Made by a program: the position numbers and the translations under genes
NCBI RefSeq assembly: GCF_902859935.1
Contig: NZ_CADIKI010000023.1
Coordinates: 89,604 to 153,603, forward strand
Reading direction: 5' to 3'
Source of the DNA: Paraburkholderia fynbosensis
GTDB lineage: Bacteria; Pseudomonadota; Gammaproteobacteria; Burkholderiales; Burkholderiaceae
Length of the DNA: 64,000 bases
Part shown: positions 8,478-17,894 of the stretch, piece by piece
Layout: the number at the start of each line of letters is the position of its first letter
How positions within the stretch are numbered: position 1 is the first letter of the stretch
The notes under the pieces: generated by a model
Database searches by the model: none
The model's input: the letters and a program-made list of their open reading frames with translations, nothing else
Told to the model about the DNA's origin: nothing

Positions 8478-8699
8478 ATGATTGATCAACACGACCGCTT
8501 CCCCGACGAAGCTTTCCCACCCGAATTGGAAGCCTTCGCTTTTTGCGCGATGGTCGACGCGATCCGCAAAGCCCAAGGGCGCGAAGACCCCGCGGCATTT
8601 GAGGCAGGGTCGCTGGAAAGAGCGTGGGCGGAGATCGACCTGATCCGAGACACGCTGCGAATGATCGGCATCGATCCTGATGACGACAGCCGGCACTGA
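8478..8699 (+). CDS. Small acidic protein of unknown function
   Basis: ATG 8478 (MIDQHDRFPDEAFP) opens a 73-residue, strongly acidic, probably helical protein (LERAWAEIDLIRDTLRMIGIDPDDD). A longer frame from TTG 8451 is possible but less likely. There is no signal peptide or membrane segment. Its codon use resembles the surrounding genes, and the sequence has the look of a conserved small cytoplasmic protein, but I cannot name a family. Confidence 0.6.
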   Translation: MIDQHDRFPDEAFPPELEAFAFCAMVDAIRKAQGREDPAAFEAGSLERAWAEIDLIRDTLRMIGIDPDDDSRH

Positions 8700-8864
8700 G
8701 GCCGGTGGGGAGGCGAGCGGGCTCGACGGCACTGTCAGGTTGGATGGGCGAAGAATCCTCCCACGACCCTATCTGTGCCGTCGTACTCGACTTGGCTCGC
8801 GTTCAGGTCTCGGTATTTTGATTTGTAGCCGAAAACGACCTCCCGCAGCCGGCAGAAACGACCG

Positions 8865-11075
8865 TCAGGCGCTCTTTCCTGCAGCGCCCGGAAACGGCAA
8901 GCTGTGAAGCCGTTTGCCCGTGGCTGCGAAAATCGCGTTCGCCACCGCCGGCCCGACCGGCGCGACCCCGGGCTCGCCGACGCCGGTCGGCGCTTCGCCG
9001 GACTGCACGATATGTACGTCGACCTTCGGCATTTCGGCAATCCGCAGCACCTGGTAGCCGTCGAAGTTGTTCTGCTCGACCTTGCCGTCCTTCAGCGTGA
9101 TCGCGCTGTGCAACGCCGCGCCGAGACCGAAGCCGATGCCGCCTTCCATCTGTGCGGCGATGACGTCGGGATTGATCGGTGTGCCGCAATCCACCGCACA
9201 GACGACGCGCTCCACTTTCACGTTACCCTCGTTGTCGACGGAGACTTCCGCGACCTGCGCGACGAACGTCTTGAACGCCTCGGCCACCGCGATGCCGCGC
9301 CCGCGGCCTTTCGGCAACGGTTTGGCCGGATCCCAGCCCGCTTTCTGCGCGGCGAGTTCGAGCACGGCGCGCATGCGCGGTTCGTGGGCGAGCAGATCGC
9401 GACGGAAGACGAATGGGTCCTTGCCCGCGGCATGTGCGGCTTCGTCGATGAACGCCTCGACCGCGAATGCCGTGTGCGAGCTGCCCACTACCCGCCACCA
9501 CAACACCGGCACGCCGGTCTGCGTGGTCGTCAGTTCGACCGAGATGTTCGGAATCGCGTAGGCCACGTTAGCGGCCCCCTCGACGGACGTCCCGTCGATC
9601 CCGTTTTTGACCATCGCGCTCGCGAACGGCGTGCCTGCAAGAATCGACTGACCGACGATGCGATGTCGCCAGGCGATGAGCTTGCCGTCGGCGCTCAGAC
9701 CCGCGTCGAGCTTGTGGAAGTACATCGGCCGGTAGAGGCCGCCGTGGATATCGTCCTCGCGGGTCCACTGCAGTTTGACCGGTGTGCCATTCGCACCCAG
9801 CGCCTTCGCGATCGACACGGCCTCGACGATATAGTCCGACTGCGTATTCGCGCGCCGCCCGAAGCTGCCGCCCGCATACAGCGTGTGAATCTTTACCTGC
9901 TGCGGATCGAGCCCGGCCGTGCGCGCGGCGTTGCCCTGGTCGACCGTCTGGAACTGGTCGCCAGCCCAGATCTCGCAGCTATCGGCAGTGAGCTTGACGA
10001 CGGCGTCGAGCGGCTCCATCGGCGCATGAGCGAGATACGGGAACGCGTAAGTAGCGGAAACCTTCTGCGCCGCGCCCGCGAGTGCCTGTGTTGCATTGCC
10101 TTCCTTGCGGGCAGATGCGCCGGACTGCTCGGCGAGTCGCCGGTACTCGGTCATGATCGCGTCCGAGCTACGCTTTTCGGCCTTCGAATCTTCCCAGTCG
10201 ACCTTCAGCGCATCGCGGCCCTGCTTCGCCGCCCAGAAGCCCTTCGCGACCACGGCAACGCCGCCCGGCACTTGCACGACCGAGACGACGCCCGGCACGG
10301 CTTTCGCGGCCGACGCATCGAATGACTTGACGGTCGCACCGAAAAGCGGCGGACGCTGCAACAGCGCGACCAGCATGCCGGGAAACGTCACGTCGAGCGT
10401 GAACTGCGCTGTGCCGTCGGTTTTCGGCGGCACGTCGACGCGCGGCAACGGATGGCCGATCAAACGAAAATCCTTTGGCGATTTGAGTGTGACCTTCTCC
10501 GGCACCGGCAAGCGGGCGGCGGCCGACGCGAGCGAGCCGTAGGTCGCGGTCCGGTTCGTGGCCGCATGATGAACGCTGCCGTCACGCGTCGTCAGATCGG
10601 ACGCGGGCACCTGCCACTGCGCAGCGGCGGCGGAGACCAGCATCGCGCGCGCTTTCGCGCCGGCTTCGCGCAATTGCATCCACGAGTTGGCCATCGCCGA
10701 ACTGCCGCCCGTGCCTTGGATCGTACCGAACGCGAGATTCGCGTAGCGCTTCGCATCGGCGGGCGCGCTTTCGACACGCACGTCCTGCCAGTCCGCATCC
10801 AACTCTTCCGCGACGATCGTCGCGATGCCGGTGTACGCGCCCTGGCCCATCTCGACATGTTTGGCGATGACCGTGACGCTGTTGTCGGGTGCGACGCGCA
10901 GGAACGCATTGGGTGCGAACGTCGCCTCGGGCATCGTGGCAGCGAGCGCACGGCGGCCCGTGCCCGCCCACTCGAAGCCGACGGTGAGCCCGACTGCCGC
11001 GACGGAGCCGGCTGCTTTCAGAAAGGCCCGGCGGGATGGGCGTACCGCACCTGTAAGATCGAAATCGGTCGTCAT
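8865..11075 (-). CDS. Molybdenum-cofactor large subunit of an isoquinoline-1-oxidoreductase-type dehydrogenase (IorB-like)
   Basis: The 736-residue protein begins with a Tat signal (SRRAFLK at 14-20 followed by a hydrophobic stretch), so it is exported folded with its cofactor. It then shows the aldehyde/xanthine-dehydrogenase molybdopterin-binding pattern of the IorB branch: HVEMGQGAYTGIATIVAEEL, GTIQGTGGSSAMANS, VPVLWWRVVGSSHTAFAVE and, near the end, GVGEPGVAPVGPAVANA. The Glu in GEPG is the catalytic base of the family. It is encoded two bases after the 2Fe-2S subunit gene. Members oxidise N-heterocycles or aldehydes, passing electrons to periplasmic cytochromes. No maturation factor or cytochrome gene is adjacent, so the substrate remains open. 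Confidence 0.92.
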   Translation of the reverse strand: MTTDFDLTGAVRPSRRAFLKAAGSVAAVGLTVGFEWAGTGRRALAATMPEATFAPNAFLRVAPDNSVTVIAKHVEMGQGAYTGIATIVAEELDADWQDVRVESAPADAKRYANLAFGTIQGTGGSSAMANSWMQLREAGAKARAMLVSAAAAQWQVPASDLTTRDGSVHHAATNRTATYGSLASAAARLPVPEKVTLKSPKDFRLIGHPLPRVDVPPKTDGTAQFTLDVTFPGMLVALLQRPPLFGATVKSFDASAAKAVPGVVSVVQVPGGVAVVAKGFWAAKQGRDALKVDWEDSKAEKRSSDAIMTEYRRLAEQSGASARKEGNATQALAGAAQKVSATYAFPYLAHAPMEPLDAVVKLTADSCEIWAGDQFQTVDQGNAARTAGLDPQQVKIHTLYAGGSFGRRANTQSDYIVEAVSIAKALGANGTPVKLQWTREDDIHGGLYRPMYFHKLDAGLSADGKLIAWRHRIVGQSILAGTPFASAMVKNGIDGTSVEGAANVAYAIPNISVELTTTQTGVPVLWWRVVGSSHTAFAVEAFIDEAAHAAGKDPFVFRRDLLAHEPRMRAVLELAAQKAGWDPAKPLPKGRGRGIAVAEAFKTFVAQVAEVSVDNEGNVKVERVVCAVDCGTPINPDVIAAQMEGGIGFGLGAALHSAITLKDGKVEQNNFDGYQVLRIAEMPKVDVHIVQSGEAPTGVGEPGVAPVGPAVANAIFAATGKRLHSLPFPGAAGKSA

Positions 11076-11077
11076 GG

Positions 11078-11539
11078 TCAGGCCTTCAGGGTGGCAGCGG
11101 CTTCGTGGATGGCTGCGCGAATGCGGACATAGGTCGCACAGCGGCAGAGATTGCCGTTCATTGCGGCGTCGATGTCGGCGTCGGTGGGCGTGGCGTTATG
11201 TTCGAGCAAGGCCGTCGCGGACATGATCTGTCCGGACTGACAGTAGCCGCACTGCGGGACCTGCAGCTTGACCCATGCGGCCTGAATGGCTTTGGCGGAC
11301 CGGCTTTCGATGCCTTCGATGGTCGTGATGCGCTTGCCCGCGACGGCGGCGAGCGGCAGCACGCACGAACGGGTGGCTTCGCCTTCCAGATGAACCGTGC
11401 AGGCGCCGCATTGCGCCATGCCGCAGCCGAACTTCGTGCCGTGCAGGCCCGCGTTTTCGCGGATCGCCCAGAGGAGCGGCGTAGTAGGATCGGCATCGAG
11501 CGTAATGTTCTTGCCGTTGAGGACAAACGATGTGGACAT
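11078..11539 (-). CDS. 2Fe-2S small subunit of the same dehydrogenase (IorA-like)
   Basis: The start is ATG 11539 (MSTSFVLNGKNI), five bases after GGAGAGG; the frame stays open upstream without coding character. The 153-residue protein carries two 2Fe-2S clusters. Plant-type ligands are C39, C44, C47 and C59 (FGCGMAQCGACTVH); the second cluster uses C97, C100, C132 and C134 (CGYCQSG ... LCRC). It relays electrons from the molybdenum subunit encoded immediately downstream and probably rides across the membrane with it, since it has no signal of its own. The pair is divergent from an AraC regulator. Confidence 0.93.
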   Translation of the reverse strand: MSTSFVLNGKNITLDADPTTPLLWAIRENAGLHGTKFGCGMAQCGACTVHLEGEATRSCVLPLAAVAGKRITTIEGIESRSAKAIQAAWVKLQVPQCGYCQSGQIMSATALLEHNATPTDADIDAAMNGNLCRCATYVRIRAAIHEAAATLKA

Positions 11540-11622
11540 GGAACCTCTCCGTGGGGAAAGCCCGAACTTGGCGCTGGGTGTACGCGGCAGTGTGAACGAC
11601 CGGCTGCCGTTGCGCTTACACG

Positions 11623-11653
11623 ATCCTGCAAAAATATTGAACAATCCTGCAAA
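11623..11653. promoter_or_regulatory. Direct-repeat candidate AraC operator
   Basis: ATCCTGCAAA occurs twice in the same orientation, at 11623-11632 and 11644-11653, exactly 21 bp apart. The pair lies between the divergent dehydrogenase genes and the AraC regulator. Direct repeats two helical turns apart are the usual target of AraC-family activators. Confidence 0.6.
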
Positions 11654-11718
11654 TCGAGCAGGCCGGCGGTGGCTACCCGGCTGCGGCTCGGTATGCTCGA
11701 TTCCGTCAACGGGGTTCA

Positions 11719-12669
11719 ATGCACATGAAACAGAAACCTTCCAGGCTCGATCCTTCGGCGTCGCACGAAACGGCACGCCGCGAACTCGCCGCGCTCATCA
11801 GCCGCTTCGCGCCGGTGGACGGCGCGCATCAGACGGCGATTCCGTCGCTGACCTTCTACCGGTACGCGGCACCCGCGGATCTCGGTTGCGGCGTGACGAG
11901 CCCCGCGTTCGTGTTCGCGGCGCAAGGCGCCAAGCGGGTCGTGGTCGCGGGGCAGGCATACGAATACGATCATCTGCATTGCCTCGTGACGTCCGTCGAC
12001 TTGCCCGTGATGTCGCGGGTGACACGGGCGTCGCCCGACGCGCCTTATCTATGTGTGAAGTTCACGCTCGATCCGCAGCGCATCGTCGAACTGGCGACGC
12101 AGGTGCAACTGCCGGAACCGGATACCGCGTCGGCGGGCGAAGGCATCGCCGTAGGCTTGCTGTCGGCGCCGGTTTTCGATGCGGCGCTGCGGCTCGTGCG
12201 ATTGCTCGATACTCCGGATGACATCCCTGTTCTCGCGCCGCTCATCGAGAAGGAATTGCTCTATCGGCTGATGACAGGCGAACAGGGGAAGCGACTGCGA
12301 CAGATCGCCGTCAACGGGAGCCAGACGTACCGGATCGCGCGGGCGATCGAGTGGATCCAGAATCACTACACCGAACTGTTGCGGGTGGAGATGCTGGCGC
12401 AGCAGGTGAATATGAGCGTGTCGTCGCTCCATCATCATTTCAAGACCGTTACGACGCTGAGTCCGCTGCAGTATCAGAAGCAACTGCGGCTGCAGGAGGC
12501 CCGGAAATTGTTACTCGGACAGCTCGGGGATGTCGGGTCGGTGGCGATCAGGGTCGGGTATGACAGCCCGTCGCAGTTCAGCCGTGAATATAGCCGGCTG
12601 TTTGGGGCGCCTCCGCTTCGCGACGTGGTGCAGCTAAGGCGCCGGAACGTGGTGGGGTTTGAAGAGTAG
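11719..12669 (+). CDS. AraC-family regulator (AraC_N type)
   Basis: The 316-residue protein has a cupin-like N-terminal effector domain of the AraC_N type (PAFVFAAQGAKRVVVAGQAYEY, then YDHLHCLVTSVDLPV). Two helix-turn-helix motifs follow in about residues 215-305 (IEWIQNHYTELLRVEMLAQQ, then VGSVAIRVGYDSPSQFSREY). The start may be ATG 11719 or 11725. It is divergent from the dehydrogenase genes, with a 21-bp-phased direct repeat between them, so it is the likely local activator. The ligand is unknown; AraC_N regulators often respond to aldehydes or small aromatics, which would fit this dehydrogenase. Confidence 0.92.
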   Translation: MHMKQKPSRLDPSASHETARRELAALISRFAPVDGAHQTAIPSLTFYRYAAPADLGCGVTSPAFVFAAQGAKRVVVAGQAYEYDHLHCLVTSVDLPVMSRVTRASPDAPYLCVKFTLDPQRIVELATQVQLPEPDTASAGEGIAVGLLSAPVFDAALRLVRLLDTPDDIPVLAPLIEKELLYRLMTGEQGKRLRQIAVNGSQTYRIARAIEWIQNHYTELLRVEMLAQQVNMSVSSLHHHFKTVTTLSPLQYQKQLRLQEARKLLLGQLGDVGSVAIRVGYDSPSQFSREYSRLFGAPPLRDVVQLRRRNVVGFEE

Positions 12670-12962
12670 GGCTGGCGATACCCAGAACCGGAATTTCATG
12701 GAGTCGAAGCGACCGCCTCACGGCCCGATCAGGAAGAGAGCCCCCTATCATGCGGGCAAAGATGGTTGCTCGCGATTCACTTTAGTAACTTGACGACGAG
12801 CGGACCAGGAAATACATAAGCTTTGCGTCACTTTTGGCGACGTCGTCGCTGCCGCTCGCTGCTCCGGCTTTTGTTAAACCGCTTCGAGTTGTCGTGCCAT
12901 CGCTCGCGCCGGGGATAGCACGCCTTCGCCTATTCGCACCGACAGCGTTGCTCGACTCGAAG
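12670..12962. other. Intergenic stretch between convergent AraC and LysR genes
   Basis: No coding frame is recognised, and there is no clear terminator hairpin with a T-run on either strand. Confidence 0.5.
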
Positions 12963-13904
12963 TTAGCGTTGCAGCGCTTCTTCCGGCAATGCGCGACGTT
13001 GCGCGCGATAACGCGTCATCTCCTCGTCCAGCCATGCGGCGAAGGCGACGAATGGCGCCCAGTCGCGCCGCTGCTCCGGGAACATCAGATAAGTCTTCTG
13101 CGCGTTAATGGCTGCATACCCGCCGATGCGCACCAACTGGCCCAACGCTAGCTCCTGCTCGATCAGCACGCGCGGCAATAGCGCGAGGCCCAGGCCCGCG
13201 ACTGCTGCTCGAATCGCCATGATGAAGAAATCGAAGGAATGGTCACTGCCTTCGCGCGGCGTGTGTTCCGTGGCTTCATGCGCGGCGGCTTCGCTCCACG
13301 TCATCCACGCGGCGGGCAGATCGCGCGTGTGGATCCACGGCATCGCGACGATGTTCTGCGTGGCGAGTTCATCGGCCATCGATGGCGAGGCGACCATCCA
13401 CACTTCGTCATCCGCCATCAGCACCTTGCTCGCGAGTCCCGGCAGCGGCGACTGCTCGAAGTGAATGGCGGCGTCGAAGTTGAGGTCATGGAAGTACGTG
13501 GGTTGATCGCGGCCCGTGAGCCGCACCTGGATATTCGGCTGCGCACGATGAAAACCCGGTAGCCGCGGCACCAGCCATTGCGCGCCGAAGGTGACGCCGA
13601 CCGCGACGCGCAGAGTTGAGCGTTCGCGATCAGCTACGAGTTGCTGCGTGTCCTGACGAATCTGCTCGAGATTCACGCGGATGCGATGCGCGTAATCGGC
13701 GCCCGCATCGGTGAGCACCAGACGCTGGCTGACGCGCCGGAATAGTTCCACGCCGAGGCTGGCTTCGAGCTCGTTGACCTTCTTGCAGATGGCGCCGTGC
13801 GTCTGCTGCAGTTCAGCGGCGGCCTTCGAGAAGCTTTGATGACGCGCCGACGCCTCGAAGGCCTGTAACGCCGTTAGGCTGGGAATTCCTCGACGCAATG
13901 ACAC
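12963..13904 (-). CDS. LysR-family regulator (GcvA-like)
   Basis: The 313-residue protein opens with the LysR winged helix (SLTALQAFEASARHQSFSKA, LEASLGVELFRR, LTDAGADYAHRI). The periplasmic-binding-protein-like effector domain continues with LRVAVGVTFGAQWLVPRLPGF and ends in GLGLALLPRVLIEQELALGQL, as in the GcvA/AmpR branch. It follows the MFS gene on the same strand after 25 bases, so it is probably co-transcribed with it and controls both it and the divergent aldolase gene. The coinducer is unknown. Confidence 0.9.
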   Translation of the reverse strand: MSLRRGIPSLTALQAFEASARHQSFSKAAAELQQTHGAICKKVNELEASLGVELFRRVSQRLVLTDAGADYAHRIRVNLEQIRQDTQQLVADRERSTLRVAVGVTFGAQWLVPRLPGFHRAQPNIQVRLTGRDQPTYFHDLNFDAAIHFEQSPLPGLASKVLMADDEVWMVASPSMADELATQNIVAMPWIHTRDLPAAWMTWSEAAAHEATEHTPREGSDHSFDFFIMAIRAAVAGLGLALLPRVLIEQELALGQLVRIGGYAAINAQKTYLMFPEQRRDWAPFVAFAAWLDEEMTRYRAQRRALPEEALQR

Positions 13905-13929
13905 GGGCGGATCTCCATGGGAAGTCCAC

Positions 13930-15258
13930 TCATTTTAGCGCCATACTTGCGGCGGGCTCGCGGCGACGTTCGGGGTCGAGCGCGATCGCGAGCGCGGCGC
14001 CGATGGCCATTGCCACGGCGATGCCGATGAATGCGAGCTGAAACGTGCCGGTCGTATCGCGCACCCAGCCGATGAAATACGGCATCACAAAGCCCGACGA
14101 TACGCCGATGCTCGTGATGAGCGCGATGCCCGCCGCCGCTGCGCGATCGGTGAGGATGTTTCGCGGCAACTGCCAGAACGTGCTGATGCTGCAGAAGCAC
14201 GCGGACGTACCGATCGCCAGCACCGCGATAGTCGCGAGCGGCGACGGGAGATAAAGTGCACTGGCGAGCGCGACTGCCGACAGCAACATCGGTCCGGCGA
14301 CGTCGCGCGCATGAATGCGCTTGTGACTTACGATGCGTCCCCACACGATCACGCTGACTACCGCGACCGCGAACGGCGCGGACGTGATCAGGCCGATCTG
14401 TGTGAGCGAGTACTGGGCGCTGCCTTTGAAGGTCTTCACGACTTGCGGCAGGAAATATAGCAGCCCGATAATGCCCGAGTTGATGCCGAAATAAACCAGG
14501 CCCAAGCCCCAGACCTTGGGATTGGTGAGCGCGCGGCGCGCACTGCCAGGCTGCACGGCGGCGGACGCGGCCTGCTCTTCGCCCGCGAGCGCTGTGCGGA
14601 TCGTCTGGCGCTCTTTCTCGCTCAGGCCGCGCCAAGCGTGCGGACCGTCCGGCAGATAGAACCAGGCAACCACGCCGAGTACGATGGCGGGAAGGCCTTC
14701 GAGCAGAATCATTGCGCGCCAGCCGGTGACTCCGAACACGTTCGCATGCTCCATGATCCACGTCGACACGGGCGCGCCGATCATGCCGGTTAGTGGAATC
14801 GACATCGTGAAGAGCGACATCATCCAGACGCGATTGCGCGCGGGCATCCACAGCGTCAGGTAATAGACCATGCCGGGATACAGCCCCGCCTCGAACACGC
14901 CCAGTGTGAAGCGCGCAACATACAGCCATTGCGCGTTCGGCACGAAGCTCGTGAGCGACGACAGCAGACCCCAGGTCACGAGTATGCGCGCCATCCAGCG
15001 CCGCGCGCCGAAGCGATGCATGCACAGGTTGCTCGGCACTTCGCACAGGATGTAGCCCAGAAAGAACAGGCTCGCGGACAGTCCGTATTGCGCGGCGCTC
15101 ATGCCGAGCTCGGCGTTCATCGTCAATGCCGCGTAGCCGACATTGGCGCGATCGAGCTGGTTGGCGACGTACATCAGCACCATCAGCGGCGCGAGCCGCC
15201 ACACGATGCGCTTCATCAGTTCGGGCGGCAACGCGCTCTGGGTATCGATGGTCTGCAT
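13930..15258 (-). CDS. MFS transporter, anion:cation symporter (phthalate/tartrate permease) type
   Basis: The 442-residue protein has twelve predicted membrane segments and the ACS-family hallmarks NQLDRANVGYAA after helix 1, GYILCEVPSNL in helix 2, and RFTLGVFEAGLYPGMVYYL in helix 4. This branch imports organic anions such as phthalate, tartrate, hexuronates or 4-hydroxyphenylacetate with protons. The central loop of about 50 residues (LSEKERQTIRTAL) is typical. It heads a LysR-containing unit and is divergent from a class II aldolase, so the cargo is probably a hydroxylated organic acid that the aldolase acts on. Confidence 0.9.
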   Translation of the reverse strand: MQTIDTQSALPPELMKRIVWRLAPLMVLMYVANQLDRANVGYAALTMNAELGMSAAQYGLSASLFFLGYILCEVPSNLCMHRFGARRWMARILVTWGLLSSLTSFVPNAQWLYVARFTLGVFEAGLYPGMVYYLTLWMPARNRVWMMSLFTMSIPLTGMIGAPVSTWIMEHANVFGVTGWRAMILLEGLPAIVLGVVAWFYLPDGPHAWRGLSEKERQTIRTALAGEEQAASAAVQPGSARRALTNPKVWGLGLVYFGINSGIIGLLYFLPQVVKTFKGSAQYSLTQIGLITSAPFAVAVVSVIVWGRIVSHKRIHARDVAGPMLLSAVALASALYLPSPLATIAVLAIGTSACFCSISTFWQLPRNILTDRAAAAGIALITSIGVSSGFVMPYFIGWVRDTTGTFQLAFIGIAVAMAIGAALAIALDPERRREPAASMALK

Positions 15259-15501
15259 GTGGGTTGTCCGGGCATGGGTGTTGTCGTAGCCTCATTTAGC
15301 ACTAGTCGAATTTCCATGACTATCCACGAAAAGTATTTGTCCTGTGACGCTTCGGCATAACCTCGCCCGAAGCCATGCGCGACCGGCCTTCGTGGCTCAT
15401 GGTGCCGAAATTTCACATGGCATTGCGCAAACCGCCATGGACGGCGGCACTTTTGGCGCACCAGAATGAGCATGTCCCGTTCCTTTCATCGAGAGTGCCG
15501 C

Positions 15502-16320
15502 ATGTGCCTGGCCGACTCCAACGAGTACCAGATTCCCACTCCCATCGGCGGGGCGCTGCCCGTTCCGCGTGTCTATGAAGACCTCGAGACCGAGCGGCGG
15601 CATCGCAAGCTCAAACTCGCGGCGGCGTTCCGGCTGCTGGCGCGCTTCGGGCTGACGGAAGGTATCGCAGGCCACGTGACCATGCGCGATCCCGAGCATC
15701 ACGACCGCTACTGGGTCAATCAATATGCGCAGCACTTCTCGACCATCCATCCCGACGATCTCATGTGCATCGACGACAAGGGCGCGGTGCACCACGGCAG
15801 TGGGCCGGTCAATGCGGCGGCGGTCGCGATTCATTGCGGGCTGCATCGCGTGAATCATGCGGCGGCGGCCGCCGTGCACACGCATACGACCTATGGACGT
15901 GCATTCGCCGCGCGCGAAAGGCTGCTTGCGCCGATCAATCAGGAAGCGTGTCTGTTCTTTGAAAACCACGTAGTGTTTCGCGGCGATATCGTTGTGCTCG
16001 CCACCGACGAGGGCGAGCGGATTGCGCAGACGATGGGCGACTGCAAGGCCGCGATCCTGTTGAATCATGGCTTGCTGACGGTGGGATCGAACGTGGATTC
16101 GGCCGTGTATCGCTTCATCGCGATGGAGCGATGTGCGCAGGTGCAGTTGCTGGCCGAGGCGGCCGGCCCGCTCGAGCCGCTGAGCGCGGAGGAGGCGCGC
16201 GCGACGCGCCGGCATCTGGCGTCCGACTACGTCGCCTGGCTCGGCTTTCAAGGTTTATACAAGCAGATGCTGCGTGAACATGCGGACCTTAGTGACTATG
16301 CGCGCACGCTCGATGCGTAG
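15502..16320 (+). CDS. Class II aldolase/adducin-family protein
   Basis: I prefer ATG 15502 (MCLADSNEYQIP), with GAGAG six bases upstream, over ATG 15466. The 272-residue product carries the zinc-site histidines VHTHTTYG (H126, H128) and NHGLL (H189) of the family, plus the early EGIAGHVTMRDP motif. Members are either fuculose/rhamnulose-1-phosphate-type aldolases or decarboxylases of hydroxy acids. The sequence WVNQYAQHFSTIHPDDLMCID is common in the unphosphorylated-substrate branch often found with organic-acid carriers. The divergent MFS and LysR genes form its likely context. Confidence 0.88.
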   Translation: MCLADSNEYQIPTPIGGALPVPRVYEDLETERRHRKLKLAAAFRLLARFGLTEGIAGHVTMRDPEHHDRYWVNQYAQHFSTIHPDDLMCIDDKGAVHHGSGPVNAAAVAIHCGLHRVNHAAAAAVHTHTTYGRAFAARERLLAPINQEACLFFENHVVFRGDIVVLATDEGERIAQTMGDCKAAILLNHGLLTVGSNVDSAVYRFIAMERCAQVQLLAEAAGPLEPLSAEEARATRRHLASDYVAWLGFQGLYKQMLREHADLSDYARTLDA

Positions 16321-16415
16321 TCGCTCATCGATGCGACGCGCCGCCCGACTTATGTCCGCAGTGGCGCCAAGCTTCGATGCGGCCTGGGACCGTGTGTTGT
16401 CCCTGGGGCGAAGAC

Positions 16416-17822
16416 CTATCGTTTTGAAATGTTAACCGCGACGAGCTTGGCGGGGTCGACGAGGCGGCCGTATTCATCGCCGTCGAGAAAGCCGAGCGCA
16501 ATCGCTGCCGCGCGAGGTGTGATGCGCTCGCGCAACGCCGTCGCCGTAATCTGCGCAACGCGGTCGTAACCGAGTACCGGATTGAGCGCAGTTACAGCGA
16601 GCAGTGACCGGTCGAGGTTAGTCGCAAGCTGTTCACGATCCACCTCGATGCCGCGGACAAAGCGCCTTGCAAAAAGGGCGGAGGAATCGGCAAGAACACG
16701 CAACGACTGAAGCAGGTTGTAGACGAGTACTGGTTTAGCGACGTTCAGCTCGAAGTTCCCGGATGCATTGGCTATGGTGATCGTTTGGTGGTTGCCGATG
16801 ACCTGGAAGCACGCCTGCACGAGAACTTCCGCAATCGTCGGGTTGCGTTTGCCCGGCATGATCGAAGACGTCAGTCCGTCATCGGGAATCAGCAATTCTC
16901 CGAGACCACAGCGAGGGCCGGAAGCGAGGAACCTCATGTCGTTCGCGATTTTCAGAAGCGACGTCGCGATTGTGTTCAATGCACCTGACAATTCCACCAG
17001 CGCGTCATGTGCCGCCATGCCTTCGAATTTATGTGCATTAGGGACAAACGATAAACCCGTAGTCTCCGTGAGCGTCGCACAGAAGAAACTGTCGAAGCCC
17101 GCGGGAGCGTTCAGTCCAGTGCCCGCAGCGGTGCCGCCTTGAGGCAGAATCAGGAGCCGGGGCAGCGCATCGTCGATGCGAGCGAGCGCATGCGCCAGTT
17201 GGCGCTCGAAGGTGCCGAACGTCTGCCCCATCGTCATCGGCACGGCGTCCATCAGATGGGTGCGGGCGACTTTCAATACGTCGGCGAAGGCATGGCTGCG
17301 CTCGGCAAGCGCAGACCGGAGTTCATCCAGCGCTGGGCGCAAACGCCCGTTGACCTCGATCGCGGCTGCCACGTGCATCACCGTCGGAAAGCTGTCGTTC
17401 GATGATTGCGAGCGGTTGACGTGATCGTTGGGATGCACCGGCGCCCTGGTCCCAAGCGGTTGTCCGAGTAACTCGTTTGCCCGGTTTGCGATGACCTCGT
17501 TTGCGTTCATATTGGTCTGCGTACCGGACCCCGTCTGCCAGATCGTCAAGGGAAAATGGTCGTTCCATTTCCCCTCGTGCAGTTCAATCGCGGCCTTCTC
17601 GATCGCCGGGGCAAGCTCCGGCGCGAGCGCTCCACACTGCACGTTTGCGCGTGCGGCCGCGTGCTTCTGCAAGCCGAATGCGCGTATCAGTACAGTCGGG
17701 AAGCGCTCTTCACCGACTTCGAACAGACCGAGGGCGCGCTGCGTCTGGGCTCCCCAGTATCGATCCGACGGAATCTCCACGGGACCGAATGCGTCATGTT
17801 CGATTCGCGATGGTGCGGTCAT
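16416..17822 (-). CDS. fumC: Class II fumarate hydratase
   Basis: The start is taken as ATG 17822 (MTAPSRIEHDAFGP); GTG 17834 is the alternative. The 468-residue length is normal. Substrate-site motifs GSGTQTNMNANEV (98-110) and HPNDHVNRSQSSND (130-143), TH189 and the mobile-loop serine in TSSIMPGKRNP (318-328) are present. The loop reads TSS...KRNP where E. coli FumC has GSS...KVNP, a small divergence. It would interconvert fumarate and malate. Its place after the lyase and DctA genes suggests that it drains fumarate made by the lyase; it may be an operon-specific paralogue. Confidence 0.9.
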   Translation of the reverse strand: MTAPSRIEHDAFGPVEIPSDRYWGAQTQRALGLFEVGEERFPTVLIRAFGLQKHAAARANVQCGALAPELAPAIEKAAIELHEGKWNDHFPLTIWQTGSGTQTNMNANEVIANRANELLGQPLGTRAPVHPNDHVNRSQSSNDSFPTVMHVAAAIEVNGRLRPALDELRSALAERSHAFADVLKVARTHLMDAVPMTMGQTFGTFERQLAHALARIDDALPRLLILPQGGTAAGTGLNAPAGFDSFFCATLTETTGLSFVPNAHKFEGMAAHDALVELSGALNTIATSLLKIANDMRFLASGPRCGLGELLIPDDGLTSSIMPGKRNPTIAEVLVQACFQVIGNHQTITIANASGNFELNVAKPVLVYNLLQSLRVLADSSALFARRFVRGIEVDREQLATNLDRSLLAVTALNPVLGYDRVAQITATALRERITPRAAAIALGFLDGDEYGRLVDPAKLVAVNISKR

Positions 17823-17894
17823 AGTTCGTAGCACAGTCTCATGATTAAGTTGAGCGGGGCACAGGCCCGCGCACTGCTGCGATGCGACATTCGA

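Noticed and set aside
8904..10325. A 473-residue plus-strand frame
   Set aside because: It is antisense to the IorB-like gene, whose motifs are unambiguous.
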